Source of the DNA: Vibrio azureus
Lineage (GTDB): Bacteria > Pseudomonadota > Gammaproteobacteria > Enterobacterales > Vibrionaceae
Direction of reading: 5' to 3'
Assembly (NCBI RefSeq): GCF_002849855.1
Contig: NZ_CP018617.1
Coordinates: forward strand, 1,509,467-1,573,466
Length of the DNA: 64,000 nucleotides
Shown: one piece after another, positions 31,769 to 41,100 of the stretch
Numbering within the stretch: the stretch's first letter is position 1
Layout: every line of letters starts with the position of its first letter
The notes under the pieces: model-generated
The model's database searches: none
Told to the model about the DNA's origin: nothing
The model's input: the letters and a program-made list of their open reading frames with translations, nothing else
Position numbers and translations under genes: made by a program

Positions 31769-33580
31769 CTACTTCATCAGCTGCTCAAACGAGGGCGTGC
31801 TCATTAAGAACTTATGATGAACCTCAAGGTAAGTACTGCGGTACATCTCATCAATTTGCTCAGGAGTCGGGAAAAGTGAAGAAAATTCAGGGTGCTCGCT
31901 ATCAATCGATAATTTAGCTGCGCTGATAATATGTGCAAGGAACACTCTCGGGTCTTCCAAACCAACAGCAATTCTCATAGTCGTTGGCTTAATACCTGCC
32001 TCAAGTTGCGCTTCTTTTGGCAATTCTGAATGAGTGGTCATGGCAGGGCATAAAGCAACCGTGTTGGTCTGACCTAAACTGACTTGCATTCCGATAGCAG
32101 GCTCCAACATATCGAAGAACTGTTTGTAAACGACCGGATTAATCGCTTCTCGCTCACCACACCCTTCCATATCAATAGTAAATAGCGATGCGGGTAGCGC
32201 TAAGTGCATATTGGTTTTCAAGATCGGATAGTTCGGATTAGTCTCTAGCCCTGGGCAAGACACATTAATATCTGGGTGTGCGTCAAACACACGCGCTAAA
32301 GTTAAGGTATTGACGGCTTTGCTTACGACACGAAGCTCAAATGTTTTCATGCCATTTAAGACTTCAAAAGCTTTGTCCGCATCCAAGAACGCACCTTTCA
32401 CATAATATACATTCCAGAACAGCGTCTCATCCCAGTTTCTCTCTCGCGATTGACCATTAGGCAAAGTGTATGTAACACGATCACCTTTAGGGATAAACAT
32501 CTCTTCATTACGTCCAATCACGACCCCAGCGGTTGTGGTGCCAGATCCTGCTAAATCTTTGGTATAAGAGTGAATCACAAAGTCTGGCCGTTCAATCTCC
32601 TCTGCACGTTTCAATACTGGATGTAAGAAAGGCGTCCCGACGGTCGTATCGACCATAACCAGCCAGTTTCTCTTGTGCGCTTCTCTTGAAATGCCAGCAA
32701 CGTCAAGCACATATCCATGAGGGTTACATGGGCTTTCAAGGTAGATATAGATTTGTTTGCCAGAAGCAATACGATCGTGATACTTCTCCGCAACTTTATC
32801 CATCGCCAGTGAAAAATCATCAGCTTCATAGCCATCGACCCACTCAATCGCGACATCAAGATTAGAAGACTTGCGATACCAGTCTTGCAGTAACTGGTAA
32901 GAGCCTCCATAAATATTACGTGATGCAATGACAATATCTTCACGTCCAAGCAAGTGGCTCAACAGCCCATCAATGGCCGCCATGCCGGAGTTAAAGTTCC
33001 ATGCTAGATATTGATTAGCGTTTTCACCGGCTTCAATATCAACCATATGATTCGCTAAGCTGATCGAGGTTGGATTCAGTAGACGTGAGTAAATTTCATG
33101 TAATGGCTCACGGCCTTTAAAGGCATCTTCCACCCACTCTGTACAAGCAAATAAATAGGTTGCAGTCCGAGTGATCACTGGGCTGGCAGAAAAGATCGCA
33201 GCCACATTGTCGAAGATCGGGTAAGCACCTTTAGCAGCAAAATGACCATTATTCGTTGCGATCGATTGATACGTTGCTCGCATCGGATTTTGTAGATTAT
33301 CTAATATTTTAGCCAACTGAAAAGAAAGGAAGCGTTTCGCATTAAACCAAGCAATACGATCACTTTTATCCAAGCCTTCTAAGCCTTTCAGGGTCATGCT
33401 CCAAAGGTCATGGGTTTTGCTATTTGCTGTATAGAGTGTCGTCGCTAGCTCAACAAGTGTGCGTCCGTAATCCGTTTCAGGATCGATACCAAAATGCAGT
33501 GCTTGTTCATTGGCGAGTGACATCGCATCGTCATTTTGAGTTGAATTTCTCAGTGGACTCAACTGTTTAGTGATACTCAT
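31769..33580 (-). CDS. Cys/Met-metabolism PLP-dependent enzyme (methionine gamma-lyase-like)
   Basis: A 603-residue, fold-type I PLP enzyme. YSRLLNPTSISL, the NSGMAAIDGLL cofactor loop, YGGSYQLLQDWY, the VDTT Asp that binds PLP, and SYTKDLAGSG with the Schiff-base Lys mark the trans-sulfuration family. It is about 200 residues longer than methionine gamma-lyase (398), with an N-terminal extension of roughly 100 residues and insertions. A divergent Lrp-type regulator gene recalls the mdeR/mdeA arrangement of Pseudomonas putida. Methionine or cysteine conjugate lyase activity is likely, but gamma-synthase is possible. AAGGAAG precedes ATG. Confidence 0.72.
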   Translation of the reverse strand: MSITKQLSPLRNSTQNDDAMSLANEQALHFGIDPETDYGRTLVELATTLYTANSKTHDLWSMTLKGLEGLDKSDRIAWFNAKRFLSFQLAKILDNLQNPMRATYQSIATNNGHFAAKGAYPIFDNVAAIFSASPVITRTATYLFACTEWVEDAFKGREPLHEIYSRLLNPTSISLANHMVDIEAGENANQYLAWNFNSGMAAIDGLLSHLLGREDIVIASRNIYGGSYQLLQDWYRKSSNLDVAIEWVDGYEADDFSLAMDKVAEKYHDRIASGKQIYIYLESPCNPHGYVLDVAGISREAHKRNWLVMVDTTVGTPFLHPVLKRAEEIERPDFVIHSYTKDLAGSGTTTAGVVIGRNEEMFIPKGDRVTYTLPNGQSRERNWDETLFWNVYYVKGAFLDADKAFEVLNGMKTFELRVVSKAVNTLTLARVFDAHPDINVSCPGLETNPNYPILKTNMHLALPASLFTIDMEGCGEREAINPVVYKQFFDMLEPAIGMQVSLGQTNTVALCPAMTTHSELPKEAQLEAGIKPTTMRIAVGLEDPRVFLAHIISAAKLSIDSEHPEFSSLFPTPEQIDEMYRSTYLEVHHKFLMSTPSFEQLMK

Positions 33581-33714
33581 CGTACTTCCTTACGTGACAT
33601 TGTTAACAGAGTGTTAATTCTACCAGCTTATCTGAAGTGGATGATTGCCTTTTATGCTAAATTGATCCGTCAGTTTGGCAGGATATTTCAATATCAACGA
33701 AATATAGGCAAGAT

Positions 33715-34170
33715 ATGGATAATATAGATAAAAAAATCATCAAAGAATTGCTCAAAGAGGGTCGCCTTTCTAACCAAGATCTCGCAGAAAGAGTCTCGTT
33801 ATCTCCCTCACCTTGCCTCAGACGAGTCAGAGCGCTAGAAAAAAAAGGCATCATTCAGGGGTATCATGCCCACGTCGATCAAGAAAAGTGCGGCTTACCA
33901 CTCAACGTCTTTGTGTTCGTAAAGCTAGAAAAACCAACTCAAGAAAACATCCAACAATTCGAACAAAGAGTACAAACCATGGAAGGGGTCAGCGAGTGTT
34001 TTCTTACAACAGGTGTGTACGACTATGTACTGCGTCTGGTGAGCCCATCTTTACAAGACTATGAAACTTTCATTCGTAAAGAGTTAACCTGTTTACCCAG
34101 TATTCAATCCATTGAATCCAGTTTTGCTTTTGGGCAAGTCAAAAAACAGTTTGACCTGCCCATTCGTTAG
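33715..34170 (+). CDS. Lrp/AsnC-family regulator
   Basis: A 151-residue regulator with an N-terminal helix-turn-helix (LSNQDLAERVSLSPSPCLRRVRALEKKGII) and a C-terminal RAM ligand domain with YDYVLRLVSPSLQDYETFI. It is divergent from the PLP enzyme gene with 134 bases between and probably controls it in response to an amino acid, likely methionine or a relative. AGGC lies before the ATG. Only three bases separate its stop from the convergent LPMO gene. Confidence 0.9.
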   Translation: MDNIDKKIIKELLKEGRLSNQDLAERVSLSPSPCLRRVRALEKKGIIQGYHAHVDQEKCGLPLNVFVFVKLEKPTQENIQQFEQRVQTMEGVSECFLTTGVYDYVLRLVSPSLQDYETFIRKELTCLPSIQSIESSFAFGQVKKQFDLPIR

Positions 34171-34173
34171 TCG

Positions 34174-35352
34174 TTAACGCCAAACACCCCATTGACCCGT
34201 GGTGCCCGGCTCTTCGCCACGAGTCCACCATTGCGCAGTCCACTCTCGGCCTTGGTGCGTTACGACATCACCTTCGTCGTAAACGGTCTCTTTATTCCAC
34301 AGATTATCCGGTACGACAGGTGGCGGCGTATCCGCTTTAATCAGAGACAAAGCAAAGCTGTAATTGACGTCTGGAGCAAACACCTTATTCGCATAAATAT
34401 TCTTTGTATCAAACATATAATGCTGCATCGCTTCATGCCAGATACCAATATACCAATCGCCCGTTTGCTGTGAATTAAATTGGTCAGCGAGTTCAGCAGG
34501 CCAAGTCGTCGTATTATTGGCGCTGATCGATAAAGAGAGATCGACAATTTCAGTACCAGAATGATCAAAAGTACGTAAGCGCACGCTATCATTGACTTCT
34601 ATTGGTCCAAATCCCTGCGACACGAAATAATCCAGCGCAGTCAAATTATTCGCCGGATCGTTTGGATTACCCGGATCCGTAGGTGGGTTAGTTCCAGTAT
34701 CAGTAAGGGTAATGTCGCTGCAGTTATAGAAGCCCTCTCCTGCAACATCAATGCGTTGCCAACGCGTATAGAGGATCGCATCACCAGAGCGGTCTGCAGG
34801 GAAAGTGACCTTCATTCGATAACGTTTTTCCGCATCGACAAAAACATTACCCGCAGTATCAATTAACTCTAAATCATCCCAATTCAATGGCTTTGAAGCA
34901 TCATATGTGGGCTTAGAAAGGTAAAACTCCCAATAAGATGGGTTGTGAGGAGCATGGCCGAAAAAGACCAATTCAATTTGATTATTCTCGTCTAAGTTCA
35001 CGTTAGTACGTTGCCAATTCGGCGATGGAATATTCAGCCCTTTTTTGGCCGAATCACCGGCAGAGCATAACTCACCATCCCGAACAACAGCTTTCACGTG
35101 CTCCATATCTCGATAATTGGCGACGTTCGCTGCCACTTCACTGCGCTGTACAAACGGATAAGCGCCTGATTGATCAAAAGCGGCCTGACAAGCTTGATTG
35201 GGAATTTCATCGGTCCAAAATCCGCCGTCTAAATAACACGTATTTTGACGCGCACTAGGAAACTCAACCCAACCATGGGCACTAACATTAAACGTACTTA
35301 AAGCCGCAATTGCGCTTACAGTTACAAGTGGAAACGTGACATACGATTTCAT
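34174..35352 (-). CDS. AA10 chitin-active lytic polysaccharide monooxygenase
   Basis: A 392-residue secreted enzyme. The signal peptide ends in SA and leaves HGWVEFP at the mature N-terminus, so His26 is the first copper His-brace ligand. FFGHAPHNPSYWEFY holds the second His. This AA10 module spans about residues 26-215, then a Pro-rich linker (TNPPTDPGNPNDP), a middle domain, and a C-terminal CBM5/12-type chitin-binding domain (LWNKETVYDEGD, HQGREWTAQWWTRG, WGVWR). It cleaves crystalline chitin oxidatively. Length and domains match GbpA/CbpD-like LPMOs but it is shorter than GbpA. AAGGATG precedes ATG. Confidence 0.93.
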   Translation of the reverse strand: MKSYVTFPLVTVSAIAALSTFNVSAHGWVEFPSARQNTCYLDGGFWTDEIPNQACQAAFDQSGAYPFVQRSEVAANVANYRDMEHVKAVVRDGELCSAGDSAKKGLNIPSPNWQRTNVNLDENNQIELVFFGHAPHNPSYWEFYLSKPTYDASKPLNWDDLELIDTAGNVFVDAEKRYRMKVTFPADRSGDAILYTRWQRIDVAGEGFYNCSDITLTDTGTNPPTDPGNPNDPANNLTALDYFVSQGFGPIEVNDSVRLRTFDHSGTEIVDLSLSISANNTTTWPAELADQFNSQQTGDWYIGIWHEAMQHYMFDTKNIYANKVFAPDVNYSFALSLIKADTPPPVVPDNLWNKETVYDEGDVVTHQGREWTAQWWTRGEEPGTTGQWGVWR

Positions 35353-35706
35353 GATTCATCCTTAATTAGCCAACGCGATGCCGATTAAAACAAGCACCAA
35401 ACATCTGAAAATTAGCAAGATGAAATCCCTCAAGTCGCGAAAATAAATGTTAAAAGTATTAATTTACAGCAGACTTCTTAGTTTAAATGTCATATTCCCA
35501 GAGCAGTAGCATGGTTTTACAGTGCACTTCAAAGAAACGAAGTCGTTTTGAGATCACATGGGTATAACGATAGTTTTTGATAAAAGTACGGCTTTTAATA
35601 TAAGAAAAAATACTTGATAAATTTAAAATACCCCACGTAACCTCAAAGTATTTGAGTGGATAAAGTTAACAATTACGCATTAAAAATAGATGATTAAAGG
35701 AATATT
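35353..35706. other. Region between LPMO and chaperone genes
   Basis: No gene is visible in this AT-rich divergent region. It contains a diverged TATACCC-type repeat at about 35520-35567 (GAGATCACATGGGTATAAC end). Promoters of both flanking genes must lie here. Base composition shifts to lower GC toward the effector locus. Confidence 0.5.
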
Positions 35707-36162
35707 ATGAGCCACGAGAAAATAAAATCATTAGTGATCCAACTCCCAAATTTAATGGATGTTGAATATATAGACCAAGCTCGCAGTAATGATATATGGA
35801 GTATTGTTAACAACTCTGACAATGAGATAACCATTCAATATCTTCAACAAAAAAATGAGATTCTCGTGTCTATCAATAACGATGTCCAGTTTGACGCTCT
35901 TAGTCTGGATAATTGTCAACTTTTATTGCAATTTAATTTTATCTACAAAGACACAGGTGGCGCACATTTCTCGATAAGTCCAGAGGACAATAGCGTTCAT
36001 TTACAACTGGGCTTCACTGCAGATTTGAGTTTAGTTGAACTGGTTAAGATAATAGATAGTTTAACTGATTTAAAATATAACTGGTCAAGATTGCTTGTAG
36101 AAAACAACGAGCCTTTAAATAAAGAAGAGACCAAGCTTCCAGGCTCTATCATTCTTTGTTAA
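35707..36162 (+). CDS. CesT-like type III secretion chaperone
   Basis: A 151-residue acidic protein with the alpha-beta fold length of class I secretion chaperones. NDNEITIQYLQQKNEILVSI, QLLLQFNFIYKDTGG, and VHLQLGFTADLS resemble CesT/SycH-type segments that clamp effector N-termini. It is immediately upstream of a YopH-like effector, so it is likely that effector's dedicated chaperone. AAAGGAATATT precedes ATG. No secretion apparatus genes are in the window. Family assignment rests on context as much as sequence. Confidence 0.6.
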   Translation: MSHEKIKSLVIQLPNLMDVEYIDQARSNDIWSIVNNSDNEITIQYLQQKNEILVSINNDVQFDALSLDNCQLLLQFNFIYKDTGGAHFSISPEDNSVHLQLGFTADLSLVELVKIIDSLTDLKYNWSRLLVENNEPLNKEETKLPGSIILC

Positions 36163-36220
36163 TACGACGCCCAATAAAGTTGCTTCGGGATAATTAAATT
36201 TCAAAATACTAATCACACTC

Positions 36221-36258
36221 TATACCCAAGTGACTTCAAGGTACCTAGGTGTAGACAA
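36221..36258. repeat. TATACCC-type repeat, left half
   Basis: TATACCCAAGTGACTTCAAG followed by GTACCTAGG, lying between the chaperone and effector genes. The right arm is missing. Confidence 0.65.
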
Positions 36259-36283
36259 AATATAAGCAGTAGGATAAGAAAAC

Positions 36284-37858
36284 ATGACAGCCATTAATAC
36301 CAATTCATTATCAAGCTTAATAAAAGGATTTGATAATGCTGATGATTCTAAAGAAATTCGAGCTAAAAGTGATAAGAACATTTATGTTAAAAATAAAAGC
36401 GCTCGAATTTTCAAAAGTGAGACATCACGAATGAGACACCAGAGTAATGCTAGAAATTTGGTGTTAAACTCATTAATTAATTCCGGGGTAAAAAAATCGG
36501 ATGCCGAAAACATCATTAATAACAACGCAATAGATAATAAAAAGATTACGGTTGGCGATGTAAAGAAAATAATCAAAGAGGCTCAATTAAAGATAGTAAA
36601 GAATAGTCCTCACTTTCTTTCTGAAAAACCAAGTAACAGTTTTGCAGCCGCAGTTCCAAAATTTTGGCCAAGTGCTTCAGAGCCAGGTAAATTCGGCATG
36701 CTAGTCCTTAACAGAGACACAGGTAGCCCACAGCTCACTATCGTCACTTCGGACGAAATGCTCAAGCACGCGTCCAATATTATTGAGCAACAAGCGAAAA
36801 ATGAATCCATTAAAAATACTATACTGGCAGAAGTTGCTAATCATTCTTCCTCAAAGTTTAATAGTAAATTTGAAGAGTTTGAAAATAGAATGGAGACAAT
36901 TAATAAGCATTTAACAACAGATTTTAAAGAAGAGGCTCATCTAAACCACTTAAAAGGAAGAGATCGTTTCAGAGACATCTTATCGAATAAATCCACTAAT
37001 ATTGATCCTTTGCTAAACGCCAACCAGATAACTGTTGCAGGAAAAAAAGTAGGTATAGCGACACAATTCCCTTTAAAGAAATCCATTGGAATTCAATTAC
37101 GAGAAATGCTTGAGCGTAAATCCCCTGCTTTAGGCGTATTGACCAACACTAAAGAAATGAACAATTCTGCACTATCAGAGAAAAGTCTAGATTGGTACTT
37201 CCGAGACAACATTAGTGTCGATGGCATCAAATCTGAGTCGATAAAAAATGGAGTCGTTCGCCTAGGGGAGATGGTAAATAAAAAAGGGGAATTAGTTTCT
37301 ATTGATGCTCAACTTTATAAAATGACCATTACGGATACAACAACCAAAAAGTCACATACCGTTGATGTTATGCATGTCATTAATTGGCCTGATCAAACGG
37401 CAGTCAGCGTTGAGATCATGGATAAAATGGGTGGCCTTATGAATAGCTTCGCAGAAAAATCCGGTTTAGACTCAGAAAACTCATTTGTGCATTGCCGAGC
37501 AGGTGTGGGGAGAACACTACAACTTATGGCTGGTATGCTTACTGGACTTGGAGGCACTCTTCCAGCCCATGTAAGCGCCGAAGAAATGCTGGCTGATTTC
37601 CGTTTTTCTCGTAATGGCGTTATGGGCCAAACTTCAGATCAAAGAAGAATGCTTGTCGACTCTTTTGAACAGAAAGGACGTCCTATACTCAGAGAAGATC
37701 CTGTGAAAGAGCTTGACGAAGATATATACGAAGAACTAGATATATACCAAGAACTAGATATATACGAAGAACTAGATATATACGAAGAACTAGATATATA
37801 TGAGACTAACGATGGTTATGATGAAAAAAATAACTCTAATCATAACATCTATGTTTGA
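36284..37858 (+). CDS. YopH-like tyrosine phosphatase effector with tyrosine-repeat tail
   Basis: A 524-residue putative type III effector. The N-terminal 120 residues are helical and likely bind the upstream chaperone. The C-terminal phosphatase domain resembles YopH: LNANQITVAG, LGVLTN, the WPD loop NWPDQTAVS (Asp370) and the P-loop HCRAGVGRT (Cys404, Arg410), then FRFSRNGVM. YopH itself has Cys403 and ends soon after the GRPLL motif. Here GRPIL is followed by about 50 further residues with four [EQ]ELDIY hexapeptides (483-506) and a preceding DEDIY. It should dephosphorylate host proteins. The tail is discussed in findings. GC is low, suggesting transfer. Confidence 0.88.
   Translation: MTAINTNSLSSLIKGFDNADDSKEIRAKSDKNIYVKNKSARIFKSETSRMRHQSNARNLVLNSLINSGVKKSDAENIINNNAIDNKKITVGDVKKIIKEAQLKIVKNSPHFLSEKPSNSFAAAVPKFWPSASEPGKFGMLVLNRDTGSPQLTIVTSDEMLKHASNIIEQQAKNESIKNTILAEVANHSSSKFNSKFEEFENRMETINKHLTTDFKEEAHLNHLKGRDRFRDILSNKSTNIDPLLNANQITVAGKKVGIATQFPLKKSIGIQLREMLERKSPALGVLTNTKEMNNSALSEKSLDWYFRDNISVDGIKSESIKNGVVRLGEMVNKKGELVSIDAQLYKMTITDTTTKKSHTVDVMHVINWPDQTAVSVEIMDKMGGLMNSFAEKSGLDSENSFVHCRAGVGRTLQLMAGMLTGLGGTLPAHVSAEEMLADFRFSRNGVMGQTSDQRRMLVDSFEQKGRPILREDPVKELDEDIYEELDIYQELDIYEELDIYEELDIYETNDGYDEKNNSNHNIYV
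37730..37801 (+). repeat. Four 18-base tandem repeats coding for [EQ]ELDIY
   Basis: GAAGAACTAGATATATAC repeats four times without interruption (one copy begins CAA, the last ends TAT). It keeps frame as the hexapeptide EELDIY or QELDIY. Multiples of six residues mean copy number can change without frameshift. Confidence 0.95.
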
Positions 37859-37932
37859 TAACAAATTCAAAGAGAGTACTGTGCTAACTTAAGGTACATT
37901 CTCTCCTAATTTAGACGACAATGACAAAAATG

Positions 37933-37959
37933 GGGACGGCCATATCGCTGTCCCTTTTT
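37933..37959 (+). terminator. Terminator after the YopH-like gene
   Basis: GGGACGG pairs with CTGTCCC (one G-U) around CCATATCG, followed by TTTTT. It ends the chaperone-effector transcript. The rest of 37859-38180 shows no gene and separates it from the T6SS toxin gene. Confidence 0.78.
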
Positions 37960-38180
37960 CATCCCCTATTCGTTCACTCAAGCGGATTAAAACCCATTCT
38001 ATTCCAATATAATCAGCAAACGATTTGATGAATTATTCAACGCAAAACCATTTCATAAAATAATGCATTCACACTGGAAGTTTAGATAAAAACGCTATCA
38101 ATTACGGCATCTTAGCTAAAGATAAAACACCTTAAAATGCGTAAAATAGCATCATATTTATCTTTAATTTCGAGAATGTA

Positions 38181-41100
38181 ATGGATTTCCGTAAACATAG
38201 ACCCAAAACCTCAGCTGCCTACCAATGTGTTAGAGATGAAAAACCTATCGAAAAAGTCGAAAAAGTCTTTCAAGAAGCCAAAAAAGAACCCGCGTTCGCT
38301 TATGGCATCGAGTTCGCTTGCGATCATTCATTATTTAAACAACATGTTTGGACGTCTCTTGCGGTCAAGCTGGCAAAAACGGGCGCCGAAGATCAAATTT
38401 CGATGTGGAATAGCGTAGCAGCTGGCAAGCACACTCACTACATCGCTAAAGTAGCCGAGCAAGAAGAAAAGACCCTAAACATTGGCTGGAACAACCAATC
38501 CGCCACTCCTTTTGACCTGGATCCAGTGACTCCACAAGCAAAAGACAACCTCAACATCACTGAAGCCTTTATACCCGTTCGTCCTGCTATTCAGATGGGG
38601 ACCATTTTAGGCTTGCCTACAGAGGGATATTTATATCATTTTTTAGACGGGAAACTGCTCACTGAATATCGTTGTAAAGGTGAAAAAAACCATCGCTTCG
38701 TTGTGACACGTAGCCAAGAAGGAGCGATGAACCCAGAGCCAATCGATGAACAAACTTTTGAATTTATCCTAGCCTTGTGGAAGCGTGGCGAGCAAGTGGT
38801 CACCGATCAATATTTATTCTACAGTCTTGAACCACTCGATGATGATGCCATCAAAGGAGTGGATGAAGGCTTTTTAAATGAGCACGGTATCAAACTGGAT
38901 ATGGACAAGTTGCTGCCGCTTACTGAAGGCCCGGGTGTGCGTAAATGTCACATCATAGAAAAGGGCGATACCTTGATTGGCGTGGCGAAAAAACACGGCC
39001 TAACTTTAGAAGAACTCATTGACCTTAACCCGCACTGGAAAGGCAATGAGCGTGCACTTGAAATCAATGCACGCCTCTACCTTGAGGAGGTCAGTGATTA
39101 CAATCACGGAGATGACGTAGGCTACCCTTCAACGTCTGCCTTGATTGGTAAAGGGCTCTTTTCCATTGGTAGGGAATGCACAAAAAGACCTTTTCCAGTG
39201 GTACGTATTACCACGTCTCCAATGGCCACCTACAGTGCATTAGCCCCTGTTCGATATGCCATTGACATTATCGATAAAGAAAAATCAAACCCAGATCAAT
39301 CCGTCGGTTGTAACCCTCCTAAAGAAGACACGTTGTTTCCCGGTGGTATTTTCCGCTCGGAGCATACCCCCTATACTTTAAGACAACTCCGTAACGGTTG
39401 GGTATACATCGTCAGCCAAGATCTAGAAAGCAGCAAATGGTCAGTGGAAGAATACCAAGCCTTGAGCGGTGAGTTTTACCGTTTTATCGGAGAAACGGAG
39501 CAAGAACGCCTAGAAGCCGAAGCTGAAAAACCAAAATCCCACTTGCTCTACCTTTCTGATCGACCGTGCTTTATCGGTTTTGCCAGCCAACGTTGGACAC
39601 AGTTAGTTCAAGATCTGTATACAGGAGAAAGTGAAGAATCCGATACTGCTCGCACAGACTGGTTACGCGATGTTAATGGCAAAGAACACCTCAGTGACAT
39701 CAATACGATTGAAGATAATACTGCTGATGTCGGTGAAGAAGACATCGATATCTTCGAAGAAACTTGCGCAGCGCCATCAATATCTAAAGATTTAAAGAGT
39801 CATCTCTTATCTCCCCTAAAACTGCGTAACCAAGCCGATTACCAGTATCAAGTACCCACCTTAACGCAGCATAATATGATCGCCTTAGACGATCCCATTG
39901 GCGATATGGTCGATTTATACATGCGATTATCACGTTATGTGGCACCCACGGTCAAAGATAAGCAGACACAGCGAAAGTTAAATATCGCCAGTACTGTCCG
40001 TTCTCTTGTTCGTGTTCCTTTAGATTCAAAAATAACCGCGGACCTATCGATAGAAGAGCAGATCCAATTAGAGTCAGACGTTGATTATGTCTTGGGTACG
40101 ATGAATCATCTGGAGGCATCCCAGAAGCTACTTGATGGTGCCCATGGAAGAAAAGACGCCTTTATACTTGCCCAATCCTCCAAGGGAAGTGCAGAGAATA
40201 AGCTCAAAAACCCAGAAATCCTTAACAGGCTAAGTAATAAAGGACTTTCATTAAAAGATGTCGAGGCTCTTTTACCTGATTATCAAAAAAGGCTGAGAGC
40301 GCATGGTAATATAGACTGGCTTGCTATGGACGAGTTTTACGCAAAGCATTCTAAATTGCAAAATGAATGTATTGCCGGAATCCAACATCACGCCCCTATT
40401 CTATTAGATGCATTTTACACTCTCGGTAACGATCCACGACGATTTGGCTATGATATCAGTAGCCCGGTCCATCTGACGACTTTACACGAACTGATGGACT
40501 CTATATTAAATGATGTTTATCTGAGTGAAGAGCTAAGCGAGTCAGTTAAAGATAAAGTCGATGAACTAAGTTCGAACTGTTATAACCTCATTGGCCTCAC
40601 ACCTTACTTTTATAACGTTTCTTTATATGCAAGTGTCAACGATTTAAGTAATAAACCTGACTTCAGAAAACAAGTCGGAGAGGTATACGATAACGGAAGG
40701 CTGCCTTTTTCTGCCTTTATTGCGGCTTTTGATGATATTATAGGATTTGATTCTAATAGTAAGCTCTTCCAATATACTAAAAGTGCTCTTGTCCCAATAG
40801 AAAACACCCTAAACAAAATCAAGGGGGCCTTAACTTCTGCAGGCGATCAGATGCTTACATCTATGTCAAGCGTCACTTTTAGAGTTGCGAGTCGTAATAT
40901 GGGCTCTAAAATCCCCGCTGTCAGAGAGAGCTCTACAGCTGCGATACTATTTATTCAAAATAACATTTATGACCTTGATATAAAACAGAACAAGTATTTT
41001 CGCGCGCACCACAGGGAGCTAAAAGCCAAAATTGATGAAATCAATAAACTTAAAAAAGCATTAAAAGGTCTCAAAAAAGGCTCAAAAGCTTACAATGTAA

